The notes beneath the pieces are model-generated. The model saw only the letters and a program-made list of their open reading frames with translations, was not told the origin of the DNA and did no database searches. The translations under genes and the position numbers were made by a program. 64,000 nucleotides of DNA from NCBI RefSeq assembly GCF_014842025.1, contig NZ_JACYUY010000003.1:62001-126000 (forward strand), written 5' to 3'. This document shows, piece after piece, positions 16,434 through 26,577 of the stretch; position 1 is the first letter of the stretch; each line of letters begins with the position of its first letter. The DNA is from Massilia sp. CFBP 13721 (lineage in GTDB: Bacteria; Pseudomonadota; Gammaproteobacteria; Burkholderiales; Burkholderiaceae_D).

Positions 16434-19172
16434 ATGACCCCAGCCGCTTCCACTTGTGCCCCTCCGTCTGCTTCTCCCTGTGTCTCGCGCTTCTACCAAC
16501 GCTGGATCGCCGCCGCCCCCGGCCGTGAAGAACGCGTCGCCCAGTTGGCGCAATTATCGCTGGCTTGCCCGGATTTCGGCGCGTTATTGGCGCACGAGCT
16601 AAGCGCCGGGATTCCCTTGCCGCGCGCCATGCGGCGCCTGCGCAACCTGCTGCTGGCGGCCCTGATCCGGCGCGAGCTGACGGGCCTGTCAGATCTGGAT
16701 GAAGTCGTCAGCGCCATGACCGGCCTGGCCGACTTCGCCATCCGCACCCACCTGGCCGACCTGATGGCCGAGCTGGTCGCGGCGCACGGCATGCCGACCG
16801 GCGCCGAATCGGGGCGCGCCCAGGAAATGATGGTGCTGGCAATGGGCAAGCAGGGCGGCGGCGAACTCAACGTCTCGTCCGACATCGACCTGATCTTCGT
16901 CTACCCCGAAGACGGCGAAACGGCCGCCGGCGCCGGCCAGCGCGAGTTGTCGAACCACGAGTTTTTCGTGCGCCTCGGGCGGCGCCTGATCGGCGCCCTG
17001 TCGGAAGTCATCGAAGACGGTTTTACCTTCCGGGTCGACATGGCGCTGCGCCCGAACGGCAATTCCGGGCCGCTCGCGGCCAGCCTGAACATGGTCGAGG
17101 AATACCTGATCGTGCAGGGGCGCGAATGGGAGCGCTATGCCTGGGTCAAGGCGCGCGCCGTGACCGGGACCGGGGACGATATCGCCGCGCTGGACGCGAT
17201 CGTGCGCCCCTTCGTGTTCCGCCGCTACCTGGACTTCGGCATCATCGACGCCATCCGCAACCTGCACGCCCAGATCCGCGCCGAAGTAAAACGCCAGGAG
17301 CGCCTGCATCCGGACCGCAGCAACAACGTCAAGCTCGGGCGCGGCGGCATCCGCGAGATCGAGTTCCTGGCCCAGGTATTCCAGCTGATCCGCGGCGGGC
17401 GCGACCCGGCCCTGCGCGAACGCTCGACCCGCGCCACCCTGCGCCTGCTGGCGGAGCGCGAGCTGATGACGCCGGACACGGTCGAGCGCCTGCTGGAGGC
17501 CTACACCTTCTTGCGCAACCTGGAGCACCGCCTGCAATACCTGGACGACGCCCAGACCCATACCCTGCCCCCGAACGACGCCGACCGCCTGCTCGTGGCG
17601 CAGATGATGGGTTTACCGGACGTCGCCACCCTGCTCGCCCGCCTCGACGAGCAGCGCGCCTTCGTGGCCGCGCAATTCGACGACATGTTCGCCGACAGGA
17701 GCGCGCCGCCGAACGACGAGCGCGCCGAGCTCGACGCCATCGCCGCCGACCCCGAGGCGGTCGCCGCCGTCACGGCCCACCTGGCGACCCTCGGCTTCGA
17801 CGATCCCGCCGACGGCGCGCGCCGCCTGGCCACGACCTGGGCCGCGCCGCGCATGCAGAGCCTGCCCGACGCCAGCCGCGCGCGCCTGCTGGCCCTGGTC
17901 AACCTGGCGCTGCCGCTGGTGGCCACCGTGGTGGCCGAAGCAGGCGTGGGCAGCCATGGCGCCACGCTTGGACGCCTGCTCGATTTCCTGGAGGCGATCG
18001 CGCGCCGCTCGGCCTACCTGTCGCTGCTGTCCGAATATCCGCACACCCTGGAGCGCGTGATCCGCATGATGCATGCCAGCGGCTGGGCGGCCACCTTCCT
18101 CGCCCTGCACCCGATCCTGCTCGACGAGCTGCTCGACGACCGCGGCGGCATCGACGAGCCGGCCCAGCTCGCGGCCATCCTCGACGCCACACTGGAAGAG
18201 GCGCTGGGCGACACCGAACGCCAGCTCGACATCCTGCGCGAAACCCACCACGCCCAGCTGTTCCGGCTGCTGGCGCTGGACCTGGCCGGCGAACTGTCGG
18301 TCGAGCGCCTGGCCGACCACCTGTCGGCGCTGGCCGACGTCGTGGTCGACGCCACGGTACGCTGGGCCTGGAAGACGATCGCCACGCGCCACGTCGAGGA
18401 GCCGCGCTTCGCCGTCATCGCCTACGGCAAGCTCGGCGGCAAGGAACTCGGCTACGTGTCCGACCTCGACGTCATCTTCCTGTTCGACGACGAGGACGAC
18501 ATGGCGCCCTCGAATTACGCCAAACTCGGCCAGCGCTTCATCACCTGGATGACCGCGCACACCCCGGCCGGCATCCTGTTCGACATCGACACGGCGCTGC
18601 GTCCGGACGGCGCCAGCGGCATGCTGGTCAGCTCGCTCGGGGCCTTCGAGCGCTACCAGCAGAATGCGGCCTGGGTCTGGGAGCACCAGGCGCTCACGCG
18701 CGCGCGTTTCTGCGCCGGCGACGCGGCGATCGGCGCGCGCTTCGAAGCGATCCGCGAAGACGTGCTGCGGCGCGACCGCAGCGCGCAAGCCGATCAGCTG
18801 AAGGCCGAGGTGCTCAACATGCGCAAGCGCATGCACGATGCGATGCCGAACCGGACACAATTGTTCGATTTGAAGCAGGACGCTGGCGGGATGATCGACC
18901 TCGAATTCATCGTCCAGTACCTGGTGCTGCGTTACGCCGCGGCGTACCCGCAAATGACTTTAAATACAGGCAATATCAACCTGCTGCACCGTTTCGCCGA
19001 AGCGGGCCTGATCGATGCGACGCTGGCCGCCGGCGCCGCCGACGCCTACCGGGCGATGCGCAAGCTGCAGCACCAGCGCCGGCTGCAGGGACAGGAAGCA
19101 CGGGTCGAGAGCGCCCTGGTGGCGCGTCACGTCGAACAGGTGCGCCGCTTGTGGGATGCCTGCTTTTCGTGA
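16434..19172 (+). CDS. glnE: Bifunctional glutamine synthetase adenylyltransferase/adenylyl-removing enzyme
   Basis: 912 residues with two nucleotidyltransferase halves. The N-terminal deadenylylase motif (from about residue 138, GKQGGGELNVSSDIDLIF) and the C-terminal adenylylase motif (from about 665, GKLGGKELGYVSDLDVIFLF) each show the paired catalytic Asp (DID, DLD). GlnE adds or removes AMP on a tyrosine of GlnA under PII control, and glnA is at 44674-46089. I start at the ATG at 16434 (AGGA upstream). The frame stays open 144 bases further upstream, but that stretch is unlike GlnE and lies in the divergent promoter region shared with yhdP. Confidence 0.96.
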   Translation: MTPAASTCAPPSASPCVSRFYQRWIAAAPGREERVAQLAQLSLACPDFGALLAHELSAGIPLPRAMRRLRNLLLAALIRRELTGLSDLDEVVSAMTGLADFAIRTHLADLMAELVAAHGMPTGAESGRAQEMMVLAMGKQGGGELNVSSDIDLIFVYPEDGETAAGAGQRELSNHEFFVRLGRRLIGALSEVIEDGFTFRVDMALRPNGNSGPLAASLNMVEEYLIVQGREWERYAWVKARAVTGTGDDIAALDAIVRPFVFRRYLDFGIIDAIRNLHAQIRAEVKRQERLHPDRSNNVKLGRGGIREIEFLAQVFQLIRGGRDPALRERSTRATLRLLAERELMTPDTVERLLEAYTFLRNLEHRLQYLDDAQTHTLPPNDADRLLVAQMMGLPDVATLLARLDEQRAFVAAQFDDMFADRSAPPNDERAELDAIAADPEAVAAVTAHLATLGFDDPADGARRLATTWAAPRMQSLPDASRARLLALVNLALPLVATVVAEAGVGSHGATLGRLLDFLEAIARRSAYLSLLSEYPHTLERVIRMMHASGWAATFLALHPILLDELLDDRGGIDEPAQLAAILDATLEEALGDTERQLDILRETHHAQLFRLLALDLAGELSVERLADHLSALADVVVDATVRWAWKTIATRHVEEPRFAVIAYGKLGGKELGYVSDLDVIFLFDDEDDMAPSNYAKLGQRFITWMTAHTPAGILFDIDTALRPDGASGMLVSSLGAFERYQQNAAWVWEHQALTRARFCAGDAAIGARFEAIREDVLRRDRSAQADQLKAEVLNMRKRMHDAMPNRTQLFDLKQDAGGMIDLEFIVQYLVLRYAAAYPQMTLNTGNINLLHRFAEAGLIDATLAAGAADAYRAMRKLQHQRRLQGQEARVESALVARHVEQVRRLWDACFS

Positions 19173-19204
19173 ACGAAGTCCTCAATAGAAATAACTCGTA
19201 GCAA

Positions 19205-19240
19205 GTGCACCGTCAAGGTGCACACAATTGAAGGCTTTTT
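19205..19240 (+). terminator. Possible terminator after glnE
   Basis: The stem GTGCACC / GGTGCAC (7 bp, loop of 5) lies 33 bases after the glnE stop. A run of six T follows 11 bases after the stem, further than usual, so it may be a weak terminator or a protein-binding palindrome. Confidence 0.4.
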
Positions 19241-19286
19241 TATTTATGCAATTTTGCAACATTTCCAAAGTTGAATGTCGGTCCAA

Positions 19287-19316
19287 TTGACAAGCTTATA
19301 GCTGGAATGATTCTAT
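19287..19316 (+). promoter_or_regulatory. Promoter of receptor gene at 19436
   Basis: TTGACA (19287-19292) is a perfect -35. Eighteen bases later comes TTCTAT (19311-19316), preceded by TG one base before (TGA-TTCTAT), an extended -10. The same layout occurs before three other receptors in this window. Confidence 0.55.
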
Positions 19317-19329
19317 TGCCCGGTTGCGT

Positions 19330-19352
19330 TTTGCACAAAACCATTGTGCAAA
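19330..19352 (+). promoter_or_regulatory. Palindromic operator candidate downstream of receptor promoter
   Basis: Perfect 9-base arms TTTGCACAA and TTGTGCAAA are separated by 5 bases. The site would lie at about +8 to +30 of the transcript, a position typical of a repressor operator. No regulator gene is adjacent. A terminator is unlikely because the stem is AT-rich and has no T run. Confidence 0.5.
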
Positions 19353-19435
19353 GAATACGGGTGGGGTCGGTATAGAAATATGGCCGGTGGCTTGCTCACA
19401 GATTTGACTGATTTTTTACTGAGGAGTGTTGCAAA

Positions 19436-22399
19436 ATGATGGAAACAATTTTGTCCCGGTCGATCCGTGTGATCTGCCTGAGCGGCCTGGCTGTCGGCAT
19501 GAGCACCGCGTACGCGCAAGAGATGCAGACGCAGGGAGGCCAGAACCAGAGCGGCGCTGCGCAGCAACAGGCCGCCGCGGCGGCCGAGGGGCAAACACCC
19601 ATGCAGCGCATCGAGGTGACCGGTTCGCGCATCGCCTCGCCGAATGCCGATTCGCCATCGCCGCTGCAGGTGCTGTCGGCAGCCGACATCGCCGCTTCGG
19701 GCGCAGCCAACCTGCAGCAGGTGCTGCTGGACAACCCGACCATGGGCTCGCCGGCAATCAGCCGCACCAACTCGGCTTTCCAGACCGCCAGCGTGGGCGT
19801 GGCCACCGTCGACCTGCGTAACCTGGGCACCTCGCGTACCCTCGTGCTGGTCAACGGCCGCCGTTTCGTGTCGGGCATCCCGGGCGAATCCGCAGTCGAC
19901 CTCAACTCCATCCCGACCGACTTCATCGAGCGCGTCGAACTCCTGACCGGCGGCTCCTCGGCAGCCTACGGCTCCGACGCGGTGGCCGGCGTGGTCAACA
20001 TCATCACCAAGCGCAGCTTCAACGGCATCATGCTCGATGCCCAACTGGGCGAAAGCACCAAGAACGACGACAAGAAGCGCAAGTTCTCGGCCACCTTCGG
20101 CACCAGCAACGACGACGGCTTCCTGATGGGCCACCTGGGCTACTCGCGCGAAGGCCAGGTGTGGTCGCGCGACCGCGAGCGCTCCGCTGTCGACCAGAAC
20201 GCCAGCTACTCCAAGTCCCTCGGCGGCTTCACGGTTGCCCGTCCTTTCTACTCCAGCTATGCTCCCCAGGGTACGTTCTATCCTGACAGCGGCAGCTTCA
20301 CCTACGACAGGGCCGGCAATGTCATTCCGGTGAACACCAACGGCGCCAACGGCGGCGTGGCCACCGGCTTCAACCGTAACGAGTTCCGTTCGATCGCCGT
20401 GCCGGTCGAGCGCTACCTGTTCGCCACCAACGGCGAACTGAAGATCAACGAGAAGACCCGTGCCTTCATGGAAGGCACCTATGCCTCGTCCCACGTGTCC
20501 ACCACCATCGAACCGTTCGCCCTGGGCGCGGAAGACATCTTCCCGTCGACTGGCGGCCAGGTGCCGGCTGGCTCGCTGGTCAACGGCACCCTGGTCCGGA
20601 ACCCGCTGGTGCCGCAATACCTGTACGACCGCATCAGCGACAACGATGGCGACGGCATCCCTGATTATTACTTCACCCGCCGCCTGTCGGAAGTGGGTAC
20701 CCGCGGCAGCACCGCGGAGCGCGACACCTTCCGCTTCGTCACCGGCGTCAAGGGCGAATTCGACGCCTGGAAGACCTGGAACTATGAAGTCTACGGCGGC
20801 TATGGCCAGACCAAGGAAGCCCAGCAAGGGACCGGCCAGGTCAATGTCCTGAACTTCGCCCAGGCGCTGCAGGCGATTCCGGGTGAGAACGGCGGTGCGC
20901 CAGTCTGCGCCAGCGCCGATGCGCGCACACAGGGTTGCGTGCCGATCAACGTCTTCGGCTTCAACACGATTTCTCCGGAAGCGCTGCGATACGTGACCGC
21001 GCCGGGCTCGCTGCTGACCCGCACCACCCAGAAAATGGCGGGCGGCCAGATCAACGGCGAAGTCTGGGATCTGCCGGCCGGCCCGCTGGGTGTGGCGGCT
21101 GGCGTCGAATGGCGCAAGGAATTCTCGAGCGCCGTGCCGGACGCGCTGACCCAGGCCGGCCTGAACGCCGGCAACGCGACGCCGCCGACTGCAGGCGAAT
21201 TCAGCGTCCGCGAAATCTTCCTCGAAACCCGTGTGCCGCTGCTGAAGGACATGCCGTTCGTCAAGGAACTGAACTTCCTGGGCGCCTTCCGCCATGGCGA
21301 TTACTCGTCGGTCGGCAGCACCAACAGCTGGAACGCCGGCGCCGAGTGGACGGTCGTGAACGACGTCAAGCTGCGCGGCACCCGTTCGCTGTCGACCCGT
21401 GCGCCGAACATCAACGAGCTGTACCAGGCGCCGAGCCAGGACTTCCCGTCTGGCCTGATCGACCCTTGCGTTGGCGTGACCGCGACCTCGAGCGGCCAGT
21501 ACGACGCACTGTGCCGTGCCGCCCCGGGCGTGGGGGCGAACATCGCCGCCAACGGCGCGTTCACCCTGACCCAGCCCGACGAACAGGGCGTCAGCGGCTA
21601 CAACCGCGGCAACCAGAATCTGCAGGCCGAAAAAGGCCGTTCGACCACCTTCGGCGTGGTCTGGACCCCGCGTTCGATCGAACTGCTCAAGCGTGTCACC
21701 TTCACGGCTGACTACTTCAACATCAAGATCGCCGACGCCATCCTGAGCACCCCACGCCAGTACGCGCTGGAAAGCTGCTACAGCGGCTCGAACCCGGCAT
21801 TGTGCTCGTTCATCACCCGCCGTCCTGCGGCCACCGGCAACAACAGCGCCGGTTCGCTGGACCTGGTCGACACCGCCGTGTCGAACACCGGTGGTTTCAC
21901 GACCGAAGGTATCGACCTGACCGCCGCCTGGAACGATCGCGTCGGCCCGGGCCGCCTGTCGACCAAGCTGGCCTATACCTACGTGAAGCAAGGCTATGTC
22001 GTCCCGCTGCCGGGTGCCGACCGCGATCCGTTCGCGGGTGAAATCGGCGCGCCGAAGAACAAGGCGCTGTTCGACATCGGCTACAAGTGGAACGACGTCA
22101 GCGTCAGCGCGACCGCGACCTACATCGGCCGTTCGGCACTCGACGACCAGTACCTGACCGGTATTGGCCTGACGCCAGGCTCGTTCAAGTTCGGTTCGCG
22201 TACCTATACCGACCTGCAGGCGTCCTACCAGCTCGTAAAAGGTACCGAGCTGTACTTCGGTCTGAACAACGCGTTTGACACCAAGCCGCCGGCAATCGTC
22301 TCGGGCATGCCGGGTAGCGACACCGGTGCCGAAACCGATGCCGGTACCTACGATCCGATCGGCCGCCGTTGGTACGCAGGTATCCGCGTCAAGCTCTGA
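19436..22399 (+). CDS. TonB-dependent receptor
   Basis: 987 residues, ATG at 19436 with a second in-frame ATG next to it and GAGGAG about 10 bases upstream. The signal peptide MMETILSRSIRVICLSGLAVGMSTAYAQ-type leader shares METILSRS with other receptors here. A Gln-rich linker leads to RIEVTGSRIASPNADSPSP, then plug motifs [38 protein letters not shown] and AGVVNIITKRSF. The barrel has RSLSTRAPNINELYQAP and ends GIRVKL, an unusual non-aromatic final residue for this class. A promoter and palindromic operator lie upstream, and a strong terminator follows. The ligand is unknown. Confidence 0.94.
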   Translation: MMETILSRSIRVICLSGLAVGMSTAYAQEMQTQGGQNQSGAAQQQAAAAAEGQTPMQRIEVTGSRIASPNADSPSPLQVLSAADIAASGAANLQQVLLDNPTMGSPAISRTNSAFQTASVGVATVDLRNLGTSRTLVLVNGRRFVSGIPGESAVDLNSIPTDFIERVELLTGGSSAAYGSDAVAGVVNIITKRSFNGIMLDAQLGESTKNDDKKRKFSATFGTSNDDGFLMGHLGYSREGQVWSRDRERSAVDQNASYSKSLGGFTVARPFYSSYAPQGTFYPDSGSFTYDRAGNVIPVNTNGANGGVATGFNRNEFRSIAVPVERYLFATNGELKINEKTRAFMEGTYASSHVSTTIEPFALGAEDIFPSTGGQVPAGSLVNGTLVRNPLVPQYLYDRISDNDGDGIPDYYFTRRLSEVGTRGSTAERDTFRFVTGVKGEFDAWKTWNYEVYGGYGQTKEAQQGTGQVNVLNFAQALQAIPGENGGAPVCASADARTQGCVPINVFGFNTISPEALRYVTAPGSLLTRTTQKMAGGQINGEVWDLPAGPLGVAAGVEWRKEFSSAVPDALTQAGLNAGNATPPTAGEFSVREIFLETRVPLLKDMPFVKELNFLGAFRHGDYSSVGSTNSWNAGAEWTVVNDVKLRGTRSLSTRAPNINELYQAPSQDFPSGLIDPCVGVTATSSGQYDALCRAAPGVGANIAANGAFTLTQPDEQGVSGYNRGNQNLQAEKGRSTTFGVVWTPRSIELLKRVTFTADYFNIKIADAILSTPRQYALESCYSGSNPALCSFITRRPAATGNNSAGSLDLVDTAVSNTGGFTTEGIDLTAAWNDRVGPGRLSTKLAYTYVKQGYVVPLPGADRDPFAGEIGAPKNKALFDIGYKWNDVSVSATATYIGRSALDDQYLTGIGLTPGSFKFGSRTYTDLQASYQLVKGTELYFGLNNAFDTKPPAIVSGMPGSDTGAETDAGTYDPIGRRWYAGIRVKL

Positions 22400-22420
22400 T
22401 CCTCCCCTTCCGGGAACTAA

Positions 22421-22448
22421 AAACGCCGGCTCGCCCGGCGTTTTTTTA
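22421..22448 (+). terminator. Intrinsic terminator of receptor gene
   Basis: The stem AAACGCCGG / CCGGCGTTT with a 5-base loop runs into seven T, 21 bases after the receptor stop. Confidence 0.88.
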
Positions 22449-22506
22449 TTCCCGGTTATCATAGGAGACAAGCTGGCGTCCCCGTCCAGCGATTACATTC
22501 TTATTT

Positions 22507-23271
22507 ATGGCAATCAAACTCAAGAACGACAAGGACATCGCGAAGATGCGCGTGGCCGGCCGCCTGGCAGCCGAGGTCCTGGAAATGATCACGGAATACG
22601 TCGTCCCCGGCGTCTCCACCGAAGAACTCGACCGCCGCTGCCACGAGTACATCCGCAAGGTGCAAAAGGCAACGCCGGCCAACGTCGGTTACCACGGCTT
22701 CCCGAAGACGCTGTGTACCTCGGTCAACGGCGTGGTTTGCCACGGCATCCCGAGCGAAAAGGAAATCCTGGAGGATGGCGACATCGTCAACATCGACGTC
22801 ACCGTCATCAAGGATGGCTGGCACGGCGACACCAGCCGCATGTACTACGCCGGCACCCCGAGCCCGGAAGCGAAACGCCTGGTCGACACCACCTTCGAAT
22901 GCATGATGGCGGGCATCCGCACCGTGCGCCCGGGTTCGCGCCTGGGCGACGTCGGCCATGCGATCCAGAAGATCGCCGAAGCCGCCGGCTATTCGGTGGT
23001 GCGCGACTATTGTGGCCACGGCATCGGCCGCGTCTACCACGAAGACCCGCAGGTGCTGCACTACGGCCGCCCGAACACCGGCCTGCTGCTCAAGGAAGGC
23101 ATGACCTTCACCGTCGAGCCGATGATCAATGCCGGCGACGACGAAGTGGCCCAGCTCGACGACGGCTGGACCGTGGTCACGCGCGACGGGTCGCTGTCGG
23201 CGCAGTGGGAACACATGATCGCCGTGACGAGCAACGGCTTCGAGATCCTGACGCCCTGGCCGAAGGCGTAA
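22507..23271 (+). CDS. map: Methionine aminopeptidase, type I
   Basis: 254 residues. Removes the N-terminal methionine from nascent proteins. The metal ligands line up exactly with the type I enzyme: D97 (NIDVTV), D108 (HGDTSRMY), H in CGHGIGRVYHEDP, E in TVEPMIN and E in QWEHM, plus H79 in CHGIPSEK. The ATG at 22507 has no recognisable Shine-Dalgarno; the upstream bases are AT-rich, so translation may start on an unstructured leader. The gene is not beside rpsB, its common neighbour elsewhere. It is convergent with gap, with a shared terminator between them. Confidence 0.96.
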   Translation: MAIKLKNDKDIAKMRVAGRLAAEVLEMITEYVVPGVSTEELDRRCHEYIRKVQKATPANVGYHGFPKTLCTSVNGVVCHGIPSEKEILEDGDIVNIDVTVIKDGWHGDTSRMYYAGTPSPEAKRLVDTTFECMMAGIRTVRPGSRLGDVGHAIQKIAEAAGYSVVRDYCGHGIGRVYHEDPQVLHYGRPNTGLLLKEGMTFTVEPMINAGDDEVAQLDDGWTVVTRDGSLSAQWEHMIAVTSNGFEILTPWPKA

Positions 23272-23284
23272 GCACCCGCACATG

Positions 23285-23312
23285 AAAAAACCCGCCGGAT
23301 GGCGGGTTTATT
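23285..23312. terminator. Bidirectional terminator between map and gap
   Basis: The stem AAACCCGCC / GGCGGGTTT with loop GGAT has A-rich sequence on one side and T-rich on the other, so it can end transcription from both map (+) and gap (-). Confidence 0.8.
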
Positions 23313-23345
23313 GTTGATGCAAGCTTGCAGATGACTGCGTGCCGA

Positions 23346-24356
23346 TTACTTCGCGTTCATCAGCGCGACGGTGGTGTCGAGCATGCGGTTGCTGAAGCCC
23401 CACTCGTTGTCGTACCACGACGACACCTTCACCAGGCGGCCCGAGACCTTGGTTAGGGTCGAATCGAAGTTCGACGATGCCGGGTTGTGGTTGAAGTCGA
23501 TCGAGACCAGCGGTTCGGTCTGGTACGTGAGGATGCCTTTCAGGGCGCCTTCCGACGCGGTCTTCAGGATCTGGTTGACTTCGTCGACGGTGGTGTCGCG
23601 CTTGGCGATGAACGACAGGTCAACCAGCGAGACGTTGATGGTCGGCACGCGGATCGCGAAGCCGTCCAGCTTGCCGTTCAGCTCAGGCAGCACCAGGCCG
23701 ACCGCGGCGGCGGCGCCGGTCTTGGTCGGGATCATCGACTGGGTGGCCGAACGGGCGCGGCGCAGGTCTTCGTGCATCACGTCCGACAGCACCTGGTCGT
23801 TGGTATAGGCGTGGACGGTGGTCATCAGGCCGGTTTCCAGGCCGATGGCGTCGTTCAGCGGCTTGACCAGCGGGGCCAGGCAGTTGGTGGTGCAGGATGC
23901 GTTCGAGATGACGGTGTCGGTCGACTTCAGCACGTCCTGGTTGACGCCGAAGACGATGGTCGCGTCGACGTCCTTGCCGCCCGGTGCCGAGATGATGACC
24001 TTCTTGGCGCCGCCCTTCAGGTGGGCCGAGGCCTTTTCCTTGGTGGTGAAGAAGCCGGTGCATTCCAGCACGACGTCGACGCCCAGCTCGCCCCATGGGA
24101 TTTCCGCAGGATTGCGCTGTGCGAACACGCGGATCGGATCGCCGTTGACGATCATAGTGTCGCCTTCGACCGTCACGGTGCCCGGGAACTTGCCGTGGGC
24201 GGTGTCGTAGCGGGTCAGGTGGGCGTTCGACTCGGCATTGCCGAGGTCGTTGATCGCAACGATCTGGATATCCTGCTTTTTACCGCCTTCGTAGAAAGCG
24301 CGCAGGATGTTGCGGCCGATACGGCCGTAGCCGTTGATGGCAACCTTGATGGTCAT
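23346..24356 (-). CDS. gap: Glyceraldehyde-3-phosphate dehydrogenase, type I
   Basis: 336 residues, the standard length. The Rossmann start [16 protein letters not shown] and the active-site block [12 protein letters not shown] with nucleophile C155 are intact. AINDLGN near residue 35 carries the NAD-preferring Asp. It catalyses phosphorylation and oxidation of glyceraldehyde 3-phosphate in glycolysis or gluconeogenesis. AGGAG precedes the ATG. It follows tkt on the same strand by 138 bases, a spacer holding one REP unit, so the two are likely co-transcribed at least in part. The pgk gene that often follows in related bacteria is absent here; map is convergent instead. Confidence 0.97.
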   Translation of the reverse strand: MTIKVAINGYGRIGRNILRAFYEGGKKQDIQIVAINDLGNAESNAHLTRYDTAHGKFPGTVTVEGDTMIVNGDPIRVFAQRNPAEIPWGELGVDVVLECTGFFTTKEKASAHLKGGAKKVIISAPGGKDVDATIVFGVNQDVLKSTDTVISNASCTTNCLAPLVKPLNDAIGLETGLMTTVHAYTNDQVLSDVMHEDLRRARSATQSMIPTKTGAAAAVGLVLPELNGKLDGFAIRVPTINVSLVDLSFIAKRDTTVDEVNQILKTASEGALKGILTYQTEPLVSIDFNHNPASSNFDSTLTKVSGRLVKVSSWYDNEWGFSNRMLDTTVALMNAK

Positions 24357-24441
24357 ACTTTTTGCTCCTGATTAAAAAAAACCGTTAGCAGGCAGGGTGC
24401 GCTCAACAGCACGCGGCATCTCGATGCGTACCTGGGTTGAA

Positions 24442-24472
24442 CGCGTGGGCGGGAAGACCCGCCCACCTTACG
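24442..24472. repeat. Single REP-like unit between tkt and gap
   Basis: An inverse unit of the family: CGCGTGGGCGGG, a short loop, then CCCGCCCACCTTACG. The arms pair over 7 or more bases (GTGGGCGGG with CCCGCCCAC). The terminal ACCTTACG differs by one base from the ACCCTACG of other units. No partner unit is seen nearby. Confidence 0.75.
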
Positions 24473-24494
24473 ACGCCCTGCGACCTTTTATCTC

Positions 24495-26492
24495 TTAGCC
24501 GGCGATGACGGCCTTTGCTTTTGCCACGACGTTCTCGACCGTGAAGCCGAAGTGCTTGAACAGCACCGGCGCCGGGGCCGACTCGCCGAAGGTGTCGATA
24601 CCGACGACCGCGCCTTCCAGGCCGACGTACTTGTACCAGAAGTCGGTGACACCAGCCTCGATGGCAACACGTGGCGTGCCGCGTGTCAACACACTTGCCT
24701 TGTAGCTGGCATCCTGGCGGTCGAAGACGTCGGTCGACGGCATCGACACGACACGTGCGGCGATGCCCTCGGCCGCCAGCGCATCGGCAGCCTTCACCGC
24801 CAGCTCGACTTCCGAACCGGTGGCGATCAGGATCACTTTCGCATCGGCCGCGTCGCGCAGCACGTAGCCGCCGCGCGCGATGTCGGCCACTTGCGCCGCT
24901 TCGCGTTCCATGTACGGCAGGTTCTGGCGCGAGAAGATCAGGGTCGACGGACCGTCGCGGCGCTGCACTGCCGCGCCCCAGGCCACTTGCGATTCGACCG
25001 TGTCGCACGGACGCCAGTTGTCCAGGCCCGGGATCAGGCGCAGCGACGAGACGTGCTCGATCGACTGGTGGGTCGGACCGTCTTCGCCCAGGCCGATCGA
25101 GTCGTGGGTGAACACGAACAGCGAGCGGATCTTCATCAGCGACGCCATGCGCAGCGCATTGCGGCTGTAGTCCGAGAAGGTCAGGAAGGTCGCGCCGAAC
25201 GGGATGAAACCGCCGTGCAGGGAAACGCCGTTCTGGATCGCGGCCATGCCGAATTCGCGCACGCCGTAGTTGATGTGGTTGCCCGGGATGCCCGAACGCA
25301 CGGCCACGATCTCTTTCCAGTTGGTCAGGTTCGAGCCGGTCAGGTCGGCCGAACCGCCCAGGAATTCCGGCAGCACCGGCGCCAGCGCCTGGATCGCGTT
25401 TTGCGAGGCCTTGCGGGTGGCGATGGTTTCCTTTTTGTCGATGCAGGTGGCGATGGCCGCGTCCAGGGTTGCCTGGAAATTGCCCGGCAGCTCACCTTGC
25501 ATACGGCGCTCGAGTTCGGCGGCCAGTTCCGGGTGCTGGGCGCGGTAGTCGGCGAAGTTCGCGTTCCACGCGGCTTCGAGTTCGGCGCCGCGCGCCTTGG
25601 CGTCCCATGCCTGGTAGATTTCGCCGGGAATGTCGAACGGGATCGGGTCCCACACCAGGTGCTGGCGCACGGCCGCGATTTCCTTGTCGCCCAGCGGGGC
25701 GCCGTGGACCTTGTCGCCGCCTTCCAGGTTCGGGGCGCCCTTGCCGATGATGGTCTTGCAGCAGATCAGGGTCGGACGGTCCGACTGCTTCGCCTGCTCG
25801 ATCGCGGCGGACACGGCGGCGACGTTGTGGCCGTCGACCTTCGGGATCACGTTCCAGCCGTAGGCGGCGAAGCGCGCCGGCGTGTCGTCGGTAAACCAGC
25901 CTTCCACTTTACCGTCGATGGAGATGCCGTTGTCGTCGTACAGCCAGATCAGCTTGTTCAGGCGCAGCGTACCGGCCAGCGAGGCGACTTCGTGCGAGAT
26001 GCCTTCCATCAGGCAGCCGTCGCCCAGGAATGCGTAGGTGTAGTGGTCGACGACGTCGAAGCCGGGACGGTTGAATTCGTACGACAGCAGCCATTCGGCC
26101 AGCGCCATGCCCACCGAGTTGGCGACGCCCTGGCCCAGCGGGCCAGTGGTCGTTTCCACGCCCGGGGTGATGCCCACTTCCGGGTGGCCCGGGGTCTTCG
26201 AATGCAGCTGGCGGAAGTCCTTCAGGTCGTCCATCGACAGGTCGTAGCCGGCCAGGTGCAGCAGCGCGTAGTGCAGCATCGAACCGTGGCCGTTCGAGAG
26301 CAGGAAGCGGTCGCGGTTCATCCAGCCTGGATTGGCCGGGTTGTGGCGGTAATGCTTGTCCCACAGGGCGACGGCGATTTCCGCCATGCCCATTGGCATG
26401 CCCGGGTGGCCGGAGTTGGCTTTCTGGACAGCGTCCATTGCCAGCGCGCGGATCGCGTTGGCCATCAGGGTGGTGGTTTGCATAGATGTCAT
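24495..26492 (-). CDS. tkt: Transketolase
   Basis: 665 residues. Thiamine-diphosphate enzyme of the pentose phosphate pathway that moves two-carbon units between sugar phosphates. Visible motifs include the N-terminal [34 protein letters not shown] region, the ThDP-binding [15 protein letters not shown] (in VDGHNVAA), and the pyrimidine-domain [15 protein letters not shown]. The ATG at 26492 gives the usual length; a second ATG at 26483 is possible and neither has a strong ribosome binding site. It lies 85 bases after a receptor gene on the same strand and upstream of gap. It links to aroG through erythrose 4-phosphate. Confidence 0.96.
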   Translation of the reverse strand: MTSMQTTTLMANAIRALAMDAVQKANSGHPGMPMGMAEIAVALWDKHYRHNPANPGWMNRDRFLLSNGHGSMLHYALLHLAGYDLSMDDLKDFRQLHSKTPGHPEVGITPGVETTTGPLGQGVANSVGMALAEWLLSYEFNRPGFDVVDHYTYAFLGDGCLMEGISHEVASLAGTLRLNKLIWLYDDNGISIDGKVEGWFTDDTPARFAAYGWNVIPKVDGHNVAAVSAAIEQAKQSDRPTLICCKTIIGKGAPNLEGGDKVHGAPLGDKEIAAVRQHLVWDPIPFDIPGEIYQAWDAKARGAELEAAWNANFADYRAQHPELAAELERRMQGELPGNFQATLDAAIATCIDKKETIATRKASQNAIQALAPVLPEFLGGSADLTGSNLTNWKEIVAVRSGIPGNHINYGVREFGMAAIQNGVSLHGGFIPFGATFLTFSDYSRNALRMASLMKIRSLFVFTHDSIGLGEDGPTHQSIEHVSSLRLIPGLDNWRPCDTVESQVAWGAAVQRRDGPSTLIFSRQNLPYMEREAAQVADIARGGYVLRDAADAKVILIATGSEVELAVKAADALAAEGIAARVVSMPSTDVFDRQDASYKASVLTRGTPRVAIEAGVTDFWYKYVGLEGAVVGIDTFGESAPAPVLFKHFGFTVENVVAKAKAVIAG

Positions 26493-26547
26493 GAGGTCGT
26501 AAGTCTGGAATGGAAGGCGGCGGGGCCCAGTCAGGCCGTAGCCCGAT

Positions 26548-26576
26548 ATTCTACCAGAGCCGTGCCTCACTGCCTT
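26548..26576 (-). promoter_or_regulatory. Possible tkt promoter
   Basis: On the minus strand TAGAAT (26553-26548) resembles a -10 element about 55 bases before the tkt start. The -35 region 17 bases upstream (AAGGCA) is poor and overlaps the end of the receptor gene. Confidence 0.35.
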
Positions 26577-26577
26577 C

